A stretch of 64,000 nt of DNA from Sporosarcina psychrophila (lineage in GTDB: Bacteria; Bacillota; Bacilli; Bacillales_A; Planococcaceae): positions 270,501 to 334,500 of the forward strand of contig NZ_CP014616.1 in NCBI RefSeq assembly GCF_001590685.1. The letters are read 5' to 3'. A program made the translations under genes and the position numbers. The notes under the pieces were generated by a model. That model made no database searches. It was given only the letters and a program-made list of their open reading frames with translations, and was not told the origin of the DNA. Below are positions 34,453-44,038 of this stretch, piece by piece. How positions within the stretch are numbered: the stretch's first letter is position 1; each line of letters opens with the position of its first letter.

Positions 34453-35916
34453 ATGACTTCAGAAGTACGCGTACGTTACGCGCCAAGTCCAACCGGCCAT
34501 TTACATATTGGGGGGGCACGGACAGCGCTTTTTAATTATCTTTTTGCACGTAACCACGGTGGGAAATTCATTGTTCGAATCGAGGATACAGATACTGAGC
34601 GTAATATCGAAGCGGGAGAACTTTCTCAACTTGAAAACTTAAAATGGCTTGGCATCGATTACGATGAATCAGTCGACATTGGTGGTCCATACGGTCCCTA
34701 TCGCCAAATGGAACGTCTTGACCTTTATACAAAATATGGTCAAGAGATGTTGGAAAGCGGTCATGCTTATAAATGTTTCTGTACATCAGACGAACTAGAA
34801 GCAGAGCGCGAAACGCAGAAGGCTGCTGGAATTGCGGCGCCAATGTACGGTGGTAAATGCCGGAATTTAAGTGCAGAAGAAGCGGCAGCAAAAGAAGCTG
34901 CTGGACTTACACATACTATTCGCATGCGTGTACCAGAAAACGTAACGTATAAAGTGGAAGACTTAGTTCGTGGAACCGTATCATTCGAATCTAAAGACGT
35001 CGGCGACTGGGTTCTTGTAAAAGCGAATGGCATCCCGACTTATAACTTTGCGGTTGTTATCGATGATCATTTGATGAAAATCAGCCATGTATTCCGCGGT
35101 GAAGAACATTTGACGAATACACCAAAACAATTGATGATTTTTGACGTCTTTGGCTGGCAGTCTCCGCAATACGGCCACATGACACTCATCGTCAACGAAG
35201 ACCGTAAAAAACTTTCGAAACGTGATGAATCGATCATTCAATTCATCTCTCAATATAAAGATCTTGGGTATCTACCTGAAGCAATGTTCAACTTCTTTGC
35301 GCTGCTTGGCTGGTCGCCGGGTGGAGAAGAGGAGATTTTCACACACGAAGAACTTATCAAGATGTTCGACGTAAGCCGTCTATCTAAATCCCCTTCCATG
35401 TTCGATAAACAAAAACTGACATGGACGAACAATCAATACGTGAAAAAGATGAATCTTGAAGAAGTAATTGATTTTGCATTGCCACATCTGCAAGATGCCG
35501 GTCTCATTAATAAAGAAATGACTGAGTCAGAAGCTGCATGGGCACATGATTTAATCGCTCTTTATCAGGATCAGTTAAGCTTTGGCGCGGAAATTGTTGA
35601 ATTATCTGCCCAGTTTTTCGATCACGAGATTGAATATGATGAAGAATCCCAAGCTGTACTCGCTGGGGAGCAAGTGCCTGAGGTAATGGCTGCATTCAAA
35701 GAAAAGCTGGAAGAGCTAGAAACATTCGATGCTGCATCTATTAAAGACGCGATTAAAGCAGTCCAAAAGGAAACGGGCCATAAAGGGAAAAACTTATTTA
35801 TGCCGATTCGTGTTGTAACAACTGGTCAAATGCATGGACCTGAATTACAGGCATCTATTGCATTGATTGGGAAAGAAAAAACAATTGAACGAGTCGCTAA
35901 ATACGCAAAACAATAA
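34453..35916 (+). CDS. gltX: Glutamyl-tRNA synthetase
   Basis: This is a class I synthetase of 487 residues with the HIGH motif HLHIG (16-20) in [13 protein letters not shown] and the KMSKS variant KLSKRDES (~254). Bacillus-type GltX is non-discriminating and also charges tRNA-Gln; that is likely here but needs the gatCAB genes. ATG at 34453 follows GGAGAG. A promoter and T-box for cysE start just after its stop. Confidence 0.96.
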   Translation: MTSEVRVRYAPSPTGHLHIGGARTALFNYLFARNHGGKFIVRIEDTDTERNIEAGELSQLENLKWLGIDYDESVDIGGPYGPYRQMERLDLYTKYGQEMLESGHAYKCFCTSDELEAERETQKAAGIAAPMYGGKCRNLSAEEAAAKEAAGLTHTIRMRVPENVTYKVEDLVRGTVSFESKDVGDWVLVKANGIPTYNFAVVIDDHLMKISHVFRGEEHLTNTPKQLMIFDVFGWQSPQYGHMTLIVNEDRKKLSKRDESIIQFISQYKDLGYLPEAMFNFFALLGWSPGGEEEIFTHEELIKMFDVSRLSKSPSMFDKQKLTWTNNQYVKKMNLEEVIDFALPHLQDAGLINKEMTESEAAWAHDLIALYQDQLSFGAEIVELSAQFFDHEIEYDEESQAVLAGEQVPEVMAAFKEKLEELETFDAASIKDAIKAVQKETGHKGKNLFMPIRVVTTGQMHGPELQASIALIGKEKTIERVAKYAKQ

Positions 35917-35918
35917 CG

Positions 35919-35946
35919 TTGACTTTCATCGTTTGAAATGTAAAAT
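35919..35946 (+). promoter_or_regulatory. Promoter of the T-box/cysE transcript
   Basis: TTGACT (35919-35924) and TAAAAT (35941-35946) with 16 bp between, starting 3 bp after the gltX stop codon. Confidence 0.7.
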
Positions 35947-35967
35947 GAAAGTTAATAACTAAACCGT

Positions 35968-36203
35968 AGAAAAGGATAAGTACACATTGCAAGCTCTTCA
36001 GAGAGGATCATCATCGGCTGTAAATGATCTGTGCCTCTGTAATGTGGAAATGCCCCTTTGAGTGCCGTGCCGAAAGTGTAAGTAGGCCGGACGCACCGCC
36101 AGCGTTATAGGCGTCAAGCGGGAAGGCCAACACCTTCCAAGCGGAGTGGAACCGCGCATTCAATGCGTCTCTGTCATTTATTTGACGGGGACGTATTTTT
36201 TTT
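35968..36203 (+). promoter_or_regulatory. T-box riboswitch, cysteine type
   Basis: T-box features in order: an AGTA bulge (near 35979), AGAGAGG, GGCTGTAAATGATC of the stem I apical part, a specifier TGC (Cys, 36051-36053) in GGAAATGCCC before TTTGAGT, the T-box core AAGCGGAGTGGAACCGCGC (36139-36157), and a terminator stem (36165-36176 with 36183-36194) before eight Ts. Uncharged tRNA-Cys should relieve termination and raise cysE-cysS. Confidence 0.88.
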
Positions 36204-36234
36204 ATGAGAAAAGCGAAATCGGCCGTGTAGATGC

Positions 36235-36312
36235 GACAGGCATAAGACGGACCTGCGAAGCGGAGCACTATCCCGCGTAGTAGGGCTGGCTTATGACCCG
36301 AGCATTTGGTCG
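36235..36312 (+). repeat. 78-bp direct repeat, copy A
   Basis: This segment is identical over 78 bp to 36509-36586. It begins GACAGGCATAAG, contains CATAAG...CTTATG complementary ends and ends ATTTGGTCG; looser similarity runs on to TAGACA in both. Confidence 0.9.
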
Positions 36313-36508
36313 ATGTAGCTAGACAAGAAAAGCGGAAGCGGCCTTTACAAATGAACGCAGCTTAAGTGCGCCACTTAAGAGGAAGGCAGTCTAAAATCGC
36401 GACGTCCTGTCGCAACGACTGCATGACCAGCTTCATGCTGGCCTTGGCAACAAAGAGGGATGTAGTTCAATCCCTCTCCACTGCATGACCTACATCCTGT
36501 AGGCCCGT
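36313..36508 (+). other. Spacer between the 78-bp repeats
   Basis: 196 bp without a gene. It is dense in short hairpins: GACGTCCTGTCG, CCAGCTTCATGCTGG, AGGGAT...ATCCCT and CCTACATCCTGTAGG. CTGCATGACC occurs twice (about 36420 and 36481). It looks like stacked repeats. Confidence 0.6.
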
Positions 36509-36586
36509 GACAGGCATAAGACGGACCTGCGAAGCGGAGCACTATCCCGCGTAGTAGGGCTGGCTTATGACCCGAGCATTTGGTCG
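36509..36586 (+). repeat. 78-bp direct repeat, copy B
   Basis: Perfect copy of 36235-36312 at a distance of 274 bp. It ends 36 bp before cysE. Confidence 0.9.
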
Positions 36587-36622
36587 CTGGAGTTAGACAC
36601 AGAAATTATAGGGGGGAACGAG

Positions 36623-37285
36623 TTGTTTCAGAGAATGAAAGAAGACGTTCGATGTATATTTGAACAGGACCCGGCAGCACGTACTGTTTTTGAAGTTGTT
36701 CTAACTTACTCAGGTTTACACGCATTATGGTCTCATCGTATTGCACATGCTTTATATAAGCGGAAGTTGTTGTTTTTGGCACGGCTCGTTTCGCAAATTA
36801 GCCGATTTTTCACAGGTATTGAAATTCATCCTGGTGCAAAAATAGGGCGTAGGTTTTTCATAGATCATGGAATGGGTGTTGTAATTGGGGAAACATGTGA
36901 AATCGGCAACGACGTCACTATTTACCAAGGCGTGACTCTTGGTGGTACAGGTAAAGAAAGCGGCAAGCGGCATCCGACACTTCATGATAATGTACTTGTT
37001 GCATCGGGTGCTAAAGTGCTCGGTTCCATAACAATCGGTGAAGGTAGTAAAGTAGGAGCGGGTTCAGTTGTCCTGAAAGACGTCCCGCCGGAATCGACGG
37101 TTGTAGGTATTCCGGGGAAAGTCGTCATTTCGAACGGTGTTAGAGTGAAGAGTAAACATGATCACCGTGACATGCCGGATCCTGTGGCAGATAGATGCCA
37201 GACACTTGAAGATGAAATTAGTGAATTGAAAAATAGGCTCGAACATTTAAATGTTTCCAAAGTAAAGGAAGGAGATTTATCATGA
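36623..37285 (+). CDS. cysE: Serine O-acetyltransferase
   Basis: CysE makes O-acetylserine for cysteine synthesis. The 220-residue protein has the helical N-domain ([20 protein letters not shown]) and the left-handed beta helix with hexapeptide repeats ([35 protein letters not shown]). The start is TTG at 36623 behind GGGGGG, giving the M-F-x-R-M-K-E-D beginning of Bacillus CysE; ATG at 36635 is the alternative. The stop overlaps cysS by 4 bases. Control is by the T-box, though about 420 bp of repeats separate the two. Confidence 0.95.
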   Translation: MFQRMKEDVRCIFEQDPAARTVFEVVLTYSGLHALWSHRIAHALYKRKLLFLARLVSQISRFFTGIEIHPGAKIGRRFFIDHGMGVVIGETCEIGNDVTIYQGVTLGGTGKESGKRHPTLHDNVLVASGAKVLGSITIGEGSKVGAGSVVLKDVPPESTVVGIPGKVVISNGVRVKSKHDHRDMPDPVADRCQTLEDEISELKNRLEHLNVSKVKEGDLS

Positions 37286-38682
37286 CAATTCAAATTTACA
37301 ATACGCTGACACGCAAAAAAGAGCCTTTCATTCCATTGGAAGAGGGCAAAGTAAAAATGTACGTTTGCGGTCCCACTGTTTACAACTACATTCATATCGG
37401 AAATGCGCGTCCGGTTATCGCTTTTGATACAGTGAGACGCTACCTTGAATATCGAGGGTATGATGTAACGTACGTTTCGAATTTCACGGACGTTGACGAC
37501 AAGATTATTAAAGCGGCTAATGAACTAGGGGAAGAGGTCGGCGAGCTAACAGACCGCTTCATCGCTGCTTACTTTGAAGATGTTTCAGCGCTCGGTTGCG
37601 GTAAGGCTGACGTACATCCGCGTGTGACGGATCATATCGAAGACATCGTCAAATTCGTGAAAGTACTAATCGATAAAGGTTTCGCTTATGAATCGCAAGG
37701 GGATGTCTACTATCGTACGCAGAAATTTGAAGGCTACGGAAAGTTGTCCCACCAATCGACGGATGAGTTGAAGGTCGGTGCACGTATCGAAGAGGGCATC
37801 AAGAAAGAAAATCCACTGGACTTTGCCTTATGGAAAGCTGCTAAGGCTGGCGAAATTTCATGGGAAAGTCCATGGGGATTGGGCCGTCCGGGCTGGCATA
37901 TCGAATGTTCTGTTATGGCAAGAGAACACCTTGGCGATACAATAGATATTCACGCAGGTGGCCAAGATTTAACGTTTCCACATCATGAAAATGAAATTGC
38001 GCAATCCGAAGCGATGACAGGCAAACAATTTGCGCGCTATTGGATGCACAATGGTTACATTAATATCGACAACGAAAAAATGTCTAAATCACTTGGCAAT
38101 TTTGTTCTTGTGAATGATATTAGGAAGCAGATTGATCCGAAAGTACTTCGCTTCTTTATATTGTCAGTTCATTACAGACACCCAGTCAATTTCTCGCAAG
38201 ATCTTGTTGTCAGTGCAGAGAATGGACTTGCGCGTATCCGTACAGCGTACAATAATTTGAAGCACCGACTTGCGACGTCTGCGGATCTCGGCGATCAGAA
38301 AGATATCTGGATTCATAAAGTGGATGAAATCAAGAACGACTTTGAAGTGGCAATGGATGATGACTTTAACACAGCAAACGCTATCGCATCGGTATTCGAA
38401 TTAGCGAAACTGGCAAACGTCTATTTAGTAGAAAAAAACACACAATCCGATGTGCTAGAGCATTTCATCCGCACATTTGACGGACTACTGACGGTTCTTG
38501 GATTGCCGATGGACGAAGAAACAGGACTGTTGGATGAAGATGTCGAAGCGTTAATCGAAGAACGACTCGAAGCTCGCCGTAACAAAGACTTCAAGCGTTC
38601 GGATGAAATTCGTGATGAATTGAAAGCGCAAGGTATCATTCTAGAAGATACAGCACAAGGCATGCGCTGGAAAAGAGGATGA
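37282..38682 (+). CDS. cysS: Cysteinyl-tRNA synthetase
   Basis: This is a 466-residue class I enzyme with the zinc Cys29 ([17 protein letters not shown]), HIGH as HIGN (38-41), the zinc/active-site block [25 protein letters not shown] and KMSKSLGN (~266). Translation is coupled to cysE (ATGA) and mrnC follows with another 4-base overlap. Control by a Cys T-box fits its product. Confidence 0.97.
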   Translation: MTIQIYNTLTRKKEPFIPLEEGKVKMYVCGPTVYNYIHIGNARPVIAFDTVRRYLEYRGYDVTYVSNFTDVDDKIIKAANELGEEVGELTDRFIAAYFEDVSALGCGKADVHPRVTDHIEDIVKFVKVLIDKGFAYESQGDVYYRTQKFEGYGKLSHQSTDELKVGARIEEGIKKENPLDFALWKAAKAGEISWESPWGLGRPGWHIECSVMAREHLGDTIDIHAGGQDLTFPHHENEIAQSEAMTGKQFARYWMHNGYINIDNEKMSKSLGNFVLVNDIRKQIDPKVLRFFILSVHYRHPVNFSQDLVVSAENGLARIRTAYNNLKHRLATSADLGDQKDIWIHKVDEIKNDFEVAMDDDFNTANAIASVFELAKLANVYLVEKNTQSDVLEHFIRTFDGLLTVLGLPMDEETGLLDEDVEALIEERLEARRNKDFKRSDEIRDELKAQGIILEDTAQGMRWKRG

Positions 38683-39110
38683 GCAACGTATATAACTTAC
38701 GTGATATAGATGTGAAACAAATAAAAGCACTGGCTCTTGCCTACATGGGCGACGCGGTGTACGAACAGGCGATACGGGAGCACCTTTTGCGTTCGGGGCG
38801 TGTAAAACCGAATGTGCTGCACAGAGAAGCAACGCATTATGTCTCCGCGAAATCACAGGCAGCTACACTCAAGATGATGCAGGCATCAGGCTTTCTGACG
38901 GAAGAAGAAGAGGCGGTCATGAGACGTGGCCGCAATGCGAAATCTGGTTCAGTACCTAAAAATACGGATGTCGTAACGTACAATTACAGTTCAGGCTTTG
39001 AAGCGGTCATCGGTTATTCACACTTATTAGGAAGAACAGAACGCGTGCAAGAAATAATCAGTGAGGCAATTCGATTTATTGAAATGCCGAAGGAGGAAGA
39101 GTCAAAATGA
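38679..39110 (+). CDS. mrnC: Mini-ribonuclease III
   Basis: MrnC matures 23S rRNA in Bacillus. This 143-residue protein is a bare RNase III catalytic domain without an RNA-binding domain: [19 protein letters not shown] carries the signature acidic residues, and [20 protein letters not shown] the second set. It overlaps cysS by 4 bases and rlmB by 4. Confidence 0.95.
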   Translation: MSNVYNLRDIDVKQIKALALAYMGDAVYEQAIREHLLRSGRVKPNVLHREATHYVSAKSQAATLKMMQASGFLTEEEEAVMRRGRNAKSGSVPKNTDVVTYNYSSGFEAVIGYSHLLGRTERVQEIISEAIRFIEMPKEEESK

Positions 39111-39883
39111 ATGAACATGAAAACGAAAATGAAGTTGAATCTGAATTAATCGGCGGGAAAAATCCAATTGTAGAAGCACTGCGCTCGGGTAGGGAATTAA
39201 ATAAGATATGGGTTGCTGAAGGACTTAATATGAAAAGCATCGGTGAAATCCTATCGTTGGCAAAAAAAGCAGGAATTATCGTGCAGGCGGTCCCGAAACA
39301 AAAGTTGGATGGTTTGCTTGATGTAAATCACCAAGGGATTGTCGCTTCGGTTGCGGCTTACGAATATGCGGAACTCGAAGATCTATTTACTGTTGCAACC
39401 GAGCGTGGAGAAGATCCATTGTTCCTTATTCTTGATGAACTTGAAGATCCTCATAATCTGGGCTCCATATTACGGACAGCTGACGCGTCGGGTGTTCACG
39501 GAGTCATTATACCAAAACGCCGTGCTGTCGGGTTGACGGGTGTTGTTGCAAAGTCATCCACTGGTGCAATCGAACATATCCCTGTCGTGCGTGTGAACAA
39601 TCTTTCGCAAACGGTGGAGGACCTGAAAAAACGTGGTGTTTGGATTGCGGGGACAGATGCTGCTAAATCGGTGGATTACAGACTAATGGATGCGACTCTT
39701 CCACTTGCTATCATTATTGGAAGTGAAGGGAAAGGAATGTCGCGTATTTTGAAAGAGAAATGCGATTTCCTCTATCATTTACCGATGGTTGGGCATGTTA
39801 CATCATTGAACGCGTCTGTAGCAGCCTCCCTTCTTATGTACGAGGTACTGCGCAAGCGTCAACCGCATACTTCTGGCAGATGA
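39107..39883 (+). CDS. rlmB: RlmB-type 23S rRNA 2'-O-methyltransferase (SpoU family)
   Basis: This 258-residue SpoU/TrmH-family methyltransferase has an N-terminal L30e-like domain ([20 protein letters not shown]) and a knotted SPOUT domain with the motifs [29 protein letters not shown] and [13 protein letters not shown]. The target is Gm2251 of 23S rRNA by homology. It overlaps both neighbours by 4 bases. Confidence 0.94.
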   Translation: MNEHENENEVESELIGGKNPIVEALRSGRELNKIWVAEGLNMKSIGEILSLAKKAGIIVQAVPKQKLDGLLDVNHQGIVASVAAYEYAELEDLFTVATERGEDPLFLILDELEDPHNLGSILRTADASGVHGVIIPKRRAVGLTGVVAKSSTGAIEHIPVVRVNNLSQTVEDLKKRGVWIAGTDAAKSVDYRLMDATLPLAIIIGSEGKGMSRILKEKCDFLYHLPMVGHVTSLNASVAASLLMYEVLRKRQPHTSGR

Positions 39884-40395
39884 CAACAGATATACTCCTA
39901 GTCGATGGTTACAATATCATCGGAGCATGGGAGGAACTGGGCGGGATGAAGCGGAAAAAGCTCGCAGATGCACGTGACCGTTTGATCGAAAGAATGGCAG
40001 AGTACAAGGCGCATACAGGGTGGCGGGTCATTATTATTTTTGATGCGCATCTTGTGCCAGGTATTGAAAAAAAGAAACGGCATCACAATGTTGAGATTGT
40101 CTTTACTCGGGAAAAAGAAACAGCTGATGAAAGAATTGAAAAGCTCGTCTCTGAATTGAAGGGGAGACGGGTACAAATTCATGTAGCTACATCAGATTTG
40201 ACAGAACAATGGGTCATTTTTGCGCATGGTGCACTCCGAAAGTCAGCTCGTGAGCTAGAACTTGAAGTAAATAAAATCGATGATCTCATTACGGCAAAAG
40301 TGAAGGCAATCCAAGGGCAGCGGCCGCTTTCGAAGATTCCTTTAACTGACGAAGTTGCTGAAATATTTGAAAAATGGCGACGTGGAATGAAATGA
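39880..40395 (+). CDS. rae1: Rae1/YacP, ribosome-associated NYN-domain endonuclease
   Basis: This is a 171-residue NYN (PIN-like) domain protein: ILLVDGYNIIGAW with the acidic residue, IIIFDAHLVPG, and TREKETADERIEKL. In Bacillus subtilis the protein in this position cleaves mRNA in the ribosomal A site. The frame extends far upstream inside rlmB, but the ATG at 39880 overlapping the rlmB stop (ATGA) is the consistent start. Confidence 0.93.
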   Translation: MTTDILLVDGYNIIGAWEELGGMKRKKLADARDRLIERMAEYKAHTGWRVIIIFDAHLVPGIEKKKRHHNVEIVFTREKETADERIEKLVSELKGRRVQIHVATSDLTEQWVIFAHGALRKSARELELEVNKIDDLITAKVKAIQGQRPLSKIPLTDEVAEIFEKWRRGMK

Positions 40396-40399
40396 ACGG

Positions 40400-40429
40400 T
40401 TGACGTAAAAATTTCCCATACGGTATACT
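40400..40429 (+). promoter_or_regulatory. sigH promoter
   Basis: TTGACG (40400-40405) and TATACT (40424-40429) are spaced by 18 bp, a vegetative-type promoter between rae1 and sigH. TATAAT at 40435 is an alternative -10 without a -35. Confidence 0.65.
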
Positions 40430-40466
40430 TGTTATATAATAGTGATAACGAACCGGGGTGATCCAG

Positions 40467-41117
40467 GTGGTGGAGAAAACATACGTTGAAGGCAGCATAT
40501 CGGATTTCACCGGATTATCCGACGGGGAAATCATAGCAGTCATCCACGAAGGCAACACGGATGCGCTTAATTTCCTTATTAGGAAGTACCAATCTTTTGT
40601 TAGATTGAAAGCGCGCTCATACTTTCTTATCGGTGGAGACCGGGAAGATATCATTCAAGAAGGTATGATCGGCCTGTACAAAGCAATTCGTGATTTTAAA
40701 GAGGATCGATTGAGTTCATTCAAGGCGTTTGCGGAACTTTGCATCACGCGGCAGATTATCACGGCTATTAAAACTGCGACAAGGCAGAAGCATATCCCGC
40801 TTAATACGTCGGTGTCATTGGACAAGCCGGTATTTGACGAAGAGTCCGATCGCACATTGCTCGACGTAATAGCCGGGCCAGTATTGGATGATCCGGAAGG
40901 CCTCATGATTCACAGGGAAGATTTTGTTCAAATGGAAGATGAAATGAACAAAGTACTAAGTGGTCTTGAGAAGCAAGTACTGGCACTGTACTTAGACGGC
41001 CAGTCTTATCAGGAAATTTCCGAGGAGCTAAACAGGCAAGTTAAGTCTGTAGACAATGCGCTTCAGAGGATAAAACGTAAACTCGAGCGGTATATGCAAG
41101 TTGATACAGTGCGGTAG
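40467..41117 (+). CDS. sigH: RNA polymerase sigma factor SigH
   Basis: SigH drives early sporulation and stationary-phase genes. The ~216-residue sigma-70-type factor has region 2 (FVRLKARSYFLIGGDREDIIQEGMIGLYKAIRDF, quoted by its parts SYFLIGGDRED and QEGMIGLYKAIRDF) and region 4 (DGQSYQEISEELNRQVKSVDN). No ATG is near. GTG at 40467 lies 8 bases from GGGGTGATC, which matches the anti-SD; GTG at 40458 or 40470 are alternatives. Confidence 0.95.
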   Translation: MVEKTYVEGSISDFTGLSDGEIIAVIHEGNTDALNFLIRKYQSFVRLKARSYFLIGGDREDIIQEGMIGLYKAIRDFKEDRLSSFKAFAELCITRQIITAIKTATRQKHIPLNTSVSLDKPVFDEESDRTLLDVIAGPVLDDPEGLMIHREDFVQMEDEMNKVLSGLEKQVLALYLDGQSYQEISEELNRQVKSVDNALQRIKRKLERYMQVDTVR

Positions 41118-41135
41118 ACGTCCATTTCCCTTGTA

Positions 41136-41164
41136 TTGACATCATGAATGGTAGATGGTACCCT
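41136..41164 (+). promoter_or_regulatory. Putative promoter of rpmG-secE
   Basis: TTGACA (41136-41141) and TACCCT (41159-41164), 17 bp apart. The 150-base leader contains CGACTC/GAGTCG and CGCAT/ATGCG hairpins. Confidence 0.45.
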
Positions 41165-41315
41165 TTAGCAAGACTATGAGAAGATGTTCAAGAAGTCAGG
41201 GGACATAAGGTTGCAGCACTATTTATCAGCTTTTATCTCTGCTCCTAGCGCATTTTAACATGCGTTACCTCGACTCTTTTCGGATTTAGAACATTGAGTC
41301 GTAAGGGGTGAGGGA

Positions 41316-41465
41316 ATGTCTAAAAAAATTATTTTAAGTTGCGATACATGCGGATCACGAAACTATTCCGTGCCGGCACGGAAAGATAAGCCAACAGAAC
41401 GTTTGTCGATTAAAAAGTTTTGCAGGCATTGCAATGCACATACATTGCATAGGCAAACGGCATGA
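41316..41465 (+). CDS. rpmG: Ribosomal protein L33
   Basis: This 49-residue protein (MSKKIILSCDTCGSRNYSV...) has two CxxC pairs (CDTC and CRHC) for zinc, so it is the zinc-containing form of L33. The gene is short and sits between sigH and secE, the place of rpmGB in Bacillus subtilis. AGGGGTGAGGG precedes the ATG. Confidence 0.93.
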   Translation: MSKKIILSCDTCGSRNYSVPARKDKPTERLSIKKFCRHCNAHTLHRQTA

Positions 41466-41517
41466 AGCGGTTAGTTAGGAAGCAGGATCATACTTATATT
41501 CGGAGGTTTACGGTATA

Positions 41518-41703
41518 ATGAGCAAGTTAACTGGTTTTTTCAAAGACGTTGGCTCGGAAATGAGAAAAGTCAGCTGGCCGAGACGTAAAGAATTAACGCG
41601 TTACACAATTGTTGTTCTTTCGACAGTCGTTTTCATGGCAGTCTACTTCGGACTTGTTGACCTTGGCATTTCACGAGTGTTGGAATGGTACATTGCGTTA
41701 TAA
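41518..41703 (+). CDS. secE: SecE, preprotein translocase subunit
   Basis: SecE is the small essential subunit of SecYEG. The 61 residues show the amphipathic helix (DVGSEMRKVSWPRRKELTRY) with the conserved WP and a single membrane segment (TIVVLSTVVFMAVYFGLVDL). CGGAGG precedes the start. It is normally co-transcribed with nusG; a hairpin intervenes here. Confidence 0.95.
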   Translation: MSKLTGFFKDVGSEMRKVSWPRRKELTRYTIVVLSTVVFMAVYFGLVDLGISRVLEWYIAL

Positions 41704-41727
41704 TAAAAGCACTATAAATATTCCCCT

Positions 41728-41768
41728 TGAAAAATATCCCGTCTGACAGTATGAACGGGATTTTTCAA
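41728..41768 (+). terminator. Terminator-like hairpin between secE and nusG
   Basis: TTGAAAAATATCCCGT and ACGGGATTTTTCAA pair with one bulged position around a 12-base loop; TTTTTCAATT follows in the arm. A partial AGGCGCTT repeat (41798-41813) comes next. Confidence 0.65.
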
Positions 41769-41861
41769 TTGCCTAAACTCCAGCGTCTCTTTAATCCAGG
41801 CGCTTGCGTTTTTATTTAATTGTAGGGAAAAAGGAGGGACGGACGTTTAGTCCTCGTCACT

Positions 41862-42401
41862 ATGGATATGGAAAAAAAATGGTACGTCGTTCATACGTAC
41901 TCCGGTTATGAGAATAAGGTGAAAGCCAATCTGGAAAAACGTGTTGAAACGATGGGTATGTCTGACAAGATATTCCGAGTTGTCATCCCGGAAGAAGAAG
42001 AAACGGATTTCAAAGATGGTAAAAAACGCACGGTCCTGAAAAAGACGTTCCCAGGTTATGTTCTTGTGGAAATTATTATGACGGACGATTCCTGGTATGT
42101 TGTACGTAACACACCGGGCGTGACGGGTTTCATCGGTTCGTCAGGCGGCGGCGCAAAACCGACACCGCTACTTCCTGAAGAAGTCGAATTCATCCTCAAA
42201 CAAATGGGTGTTAAAGAGCGTAAAGTTGAAATTGACTTCGCGCTTGGCGAAATGGTTGAAGTACTTGAAGGACCATTTGCGAACTTCCAAGGTAAAGTGG
42301 AAGAAATTGATGAAGATAAAGGTAAAGTGAAAGTATCTGTCGATATGTTCGGCCGAGAGACAAATATGGAACTCGACTTCGAACAAGTACAAAAAATATA
42401 A
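41862..42401 (+). CDS. nusG: Transcription elongation/termination factor NusG
   Basis: This 179-residue protein has an NGN domain (KWYVVHTYSGYENKVKANLEKR, split as WYVVHTYSGYE and VKANLEKR) and a C-terminal KOW domain (GPFANFQGKVEEIDEDKGKV). ATG at 41862 or 41868 begins MDMEKKW/MEKKW. The only good ribosome site, AAGGAGGG, ends about 25 bases upstream, and part of it can pair with GTCCTC in between, so initiation looks unusual. Confidence 0.96.
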   Translation: MDMEKKWYVVHTYSGYENKVKANLEKRVETMGMSDKIFRVVIPEEEETDFKDGKKRTVLKKTFPGYVLVEIIMTDDSWYVVRNTPGVTGFIGSSGGGAKPTPLLPEEVEFILKQMGVKERKVEIDFALGEMVEVLEGPFANFQGKVEEIDEDKGKVKVSVDMFGRETNMELDFEQVQKI

Positions 42402-42412
42402 ACGTTTACCAC

Positions 42413-42441
42413 TTGCATATATCGTGAAATAGTGGTATCAT
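42413..42441 (+). promoter_or_regulatory. Promoter of rplK-rplA
   Basis: TTGCAT (42413-42418) and TATCAT (42436-42441), 17 bp apart. The leader to rplK holds GTCAGAC/GTCTGGAC and CCGAC/GTCGG hairpins. Confidence 0.65.
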
Positions 42442-42569
42442 TTCAAAGGTCAGACTGTAAACAAATGGTCTGGACGAACTATCAAATTCTACCGACGTAA
42501 GTCGGCAGGCACATATGAGTGGGAGGGGCAACCCTATTACCACATCACGGACTTAAGGAGGTGTGTCTC

Positions 42570-42995
42570 GTGGCTAAAAAAGTCATTAAGGTTGTTAAAT
42601 TGCAAATTCCTGCAGGGAAAGCGAATCCGGCTCCGCCAGTTGGACCGGCGTTAGGACAAGCAGGTGTGAACATCATGGGATTCTGTAAAGAATTCAATGC
42701 GCGTACTGCAGATCAAGCAGGTCTTATTATTCCTGTTGAAATCTCTGTATTCGAAGACCGTTCATTTACTTTTATTACAAAAACTCCACCGGCAGCAGTT
42801 TTGCTGAAGGTTGCAGCTAATCTTACAAAAGGTTCAGGTGAACCGAATAAAAAGAAAGTTGCTACTGTGAAACGTGATAAAGTTCGCGAAATAGCAGAAC
42901 AAAAGATGGAAGATTTAAACGCGGCGTCAGTTGAAGCAGCGATGGCAATGGTTGAAGGTACTGCTCGCAGTATGGGAATCACGATCGAAGACTGA
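42570..42995 (+). CDS. rplK: Ribosomal protein L11
   Basis: This 141-residue L11 starts at GTG 42570 ([16 protein letters not shown]) behind AAGGAGGTG; the longer frame to 42519 has no ribosome site. It shows the N-domain [22 protein letters not shown] and the RNA-binding C-domain with [11 protein letters not shown]11 is part of the GTPase-associated centre. Confidence 0.97.
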   Translation: MAKKVIKVVKLQIPAGKANPAPPVGPALGQAGVNIMGFCKEFNARTADQAGLIIPVEISVFEDRSFTFITKTPPAAVLLKVAANLTKGSGEPNKKKVATVKRDKVREIAEQKMEDLNAASVEAAMAMVEGTARSMGITIED

Positions 42996-43030
42996 TCTTG
43001 ATTTTATAAATCAATAGTTGTTTGTAGTGG

Positions 43031-43062
43031 GGGTTGCGCTTGTTCTCCGGAGCGCGCAACCC
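43031..43062 (+). terminator. Hairpin between rplK and rplA
   Basis: GGGTTGCGC and GCGCAACCC form a 9-bp stem with TTATT after it. It may attenuate or protect the L11 message. Confidence 0.5.
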
Positions 43063-43115
43063 TTATTCGTGGGAGGTTTAACCCGTTAAAACCACAATCG
43101 AGGAGGAAATATTAA

Positions 43116-43817
43116 ATGGCTAAAAAAGGTAAAAAGTTCACAGAAGCTGCAAAGCTAGTTGAACACATGAAAGCATACGGCGCTACTGAAGCGATCGAAC
43201 TTGCGAAAAAAACAAGCACAGTTAATTTCGACGCAACTGTCGAAGTTGCATTCCGTCTTGGAATCGACACTCGTAAAAATGACCAACAAATCCGTGGGGC
43301 AGTAGTACTTCCAAACGGTACTGGTAAAACTCAACGCGTTCTCGTTTTTGCTAAAGGCGAAAAACTTAAAGAAGCTGAAGCTGCTGGTGCAGACTATGCA
43401 GGCGATGCTGAATATATCGCTAAAATTCAATCAGGTTGGTTTGACTTTGACGTTATCGTTGCAACTCCTGACATGATGGGTGAAGTAGGGAAAATTGGTC
43501 GTGTTCTTGGACCAAAAGGACTTATGCCTAACCCGAAAACAGGTACAGTAACATTTGACGTAGCGAAAGCTGTAGCAGAAATCAAAGCAGGTAAAGTTGA
43601 ATACCGTGCGGACAAAGCTGGAATCATCCACGCTCCAATCGGAAAAGTTTCATTCGACGATGCTAAACTTGCGGAAAACTTCGCAACTGTTTTTGAAACT
43701 GTTCTTAAAGCGAAACCAGCTACTGCAAAAGGAACATACATGAAGTCGGTTAACATTACGACGACAATGGGTCCTTCTGTAAAAGTTGATCCTTCAAGCG
43801 TAGCAGTAAATAAATAA
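43116..43817 (+). CDS. rplA: Ribosomal protein L1
   Basis: This 233-residue L1 forms the ribosomal L1 stalk. Visible are the start [14 protein letters not shown], the conserved [22 protein letters not shown] and the end [16 protein letters not shown]1 may also bind its own message as a repressor in bacteria. GAGGAGG precedes the ATG. Confidence 0.97.
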   Translation: MAKKGKKFTEAAKLVEHMKAYGATEAIELAKKTSTVNFDATVEVAFRLGIDTRKNDQQIRGAVVLPNGTGKTQRVLVFAKGEKLKEAEAAGADYAGDAEYIAKIQSGWFDFDVIVATPDMMGEVGKIGRVLGPKGLMPNPKTGTVTFDVAKAVAEIKAGKVEYRADKAGIIHAPIGKVSFDDAKLAENFATVFETVLKAKPATAKGTYMKSVNITTTMGPSVKVDPSSVAVNK

Positions 43818-43867
43818 TATTGACAAACAGATAATCTTTTGATAAGATGATTTTTGTTGTGAATATA

Positions 43868-43996
43868 ACCATTTGTACCGTAGACAGCAGGAGCGCATGC
43901 CGCTTAAATATTCCTGCCGAGGACAAGACGCTCTTTTTCTTTTAAAAGATGACGACTTTTCAGCCCTCAGTCTACTTAGGTAGATTGAGGGCTTTT
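43868..43996 (+). promoter_or_regulatory. L10 leader (rplJL attenuator)
   Basis: The block ACCGTAGACAGCAGGAGCGC, CTTAAATATTCCTGCCGAGG and GACAAGACGCTC has the order of the Firmicute L10 leader. It ends in a terminator stem (43962-43975 with 43980-43993, one G-T pair) plus TTTT. L10(L12) binding should favour termination or block rplJ translation. Confidence 0.85.
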
Positions 43997-44038
43997 CATA
44001 CCGGTATAAGTGACCCAAACTTTTTAGGAGGTGTCCAA

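Noticed and set aside
36011..36268. Open frame antisense to the T-box
   Set aside because: The T-box structure explains the region; no start signal is present.
36235..36586. CRISPR array
   Set aside because: There are only two copies of a 78-bp repeat with a long structured spacer and no cas genes.
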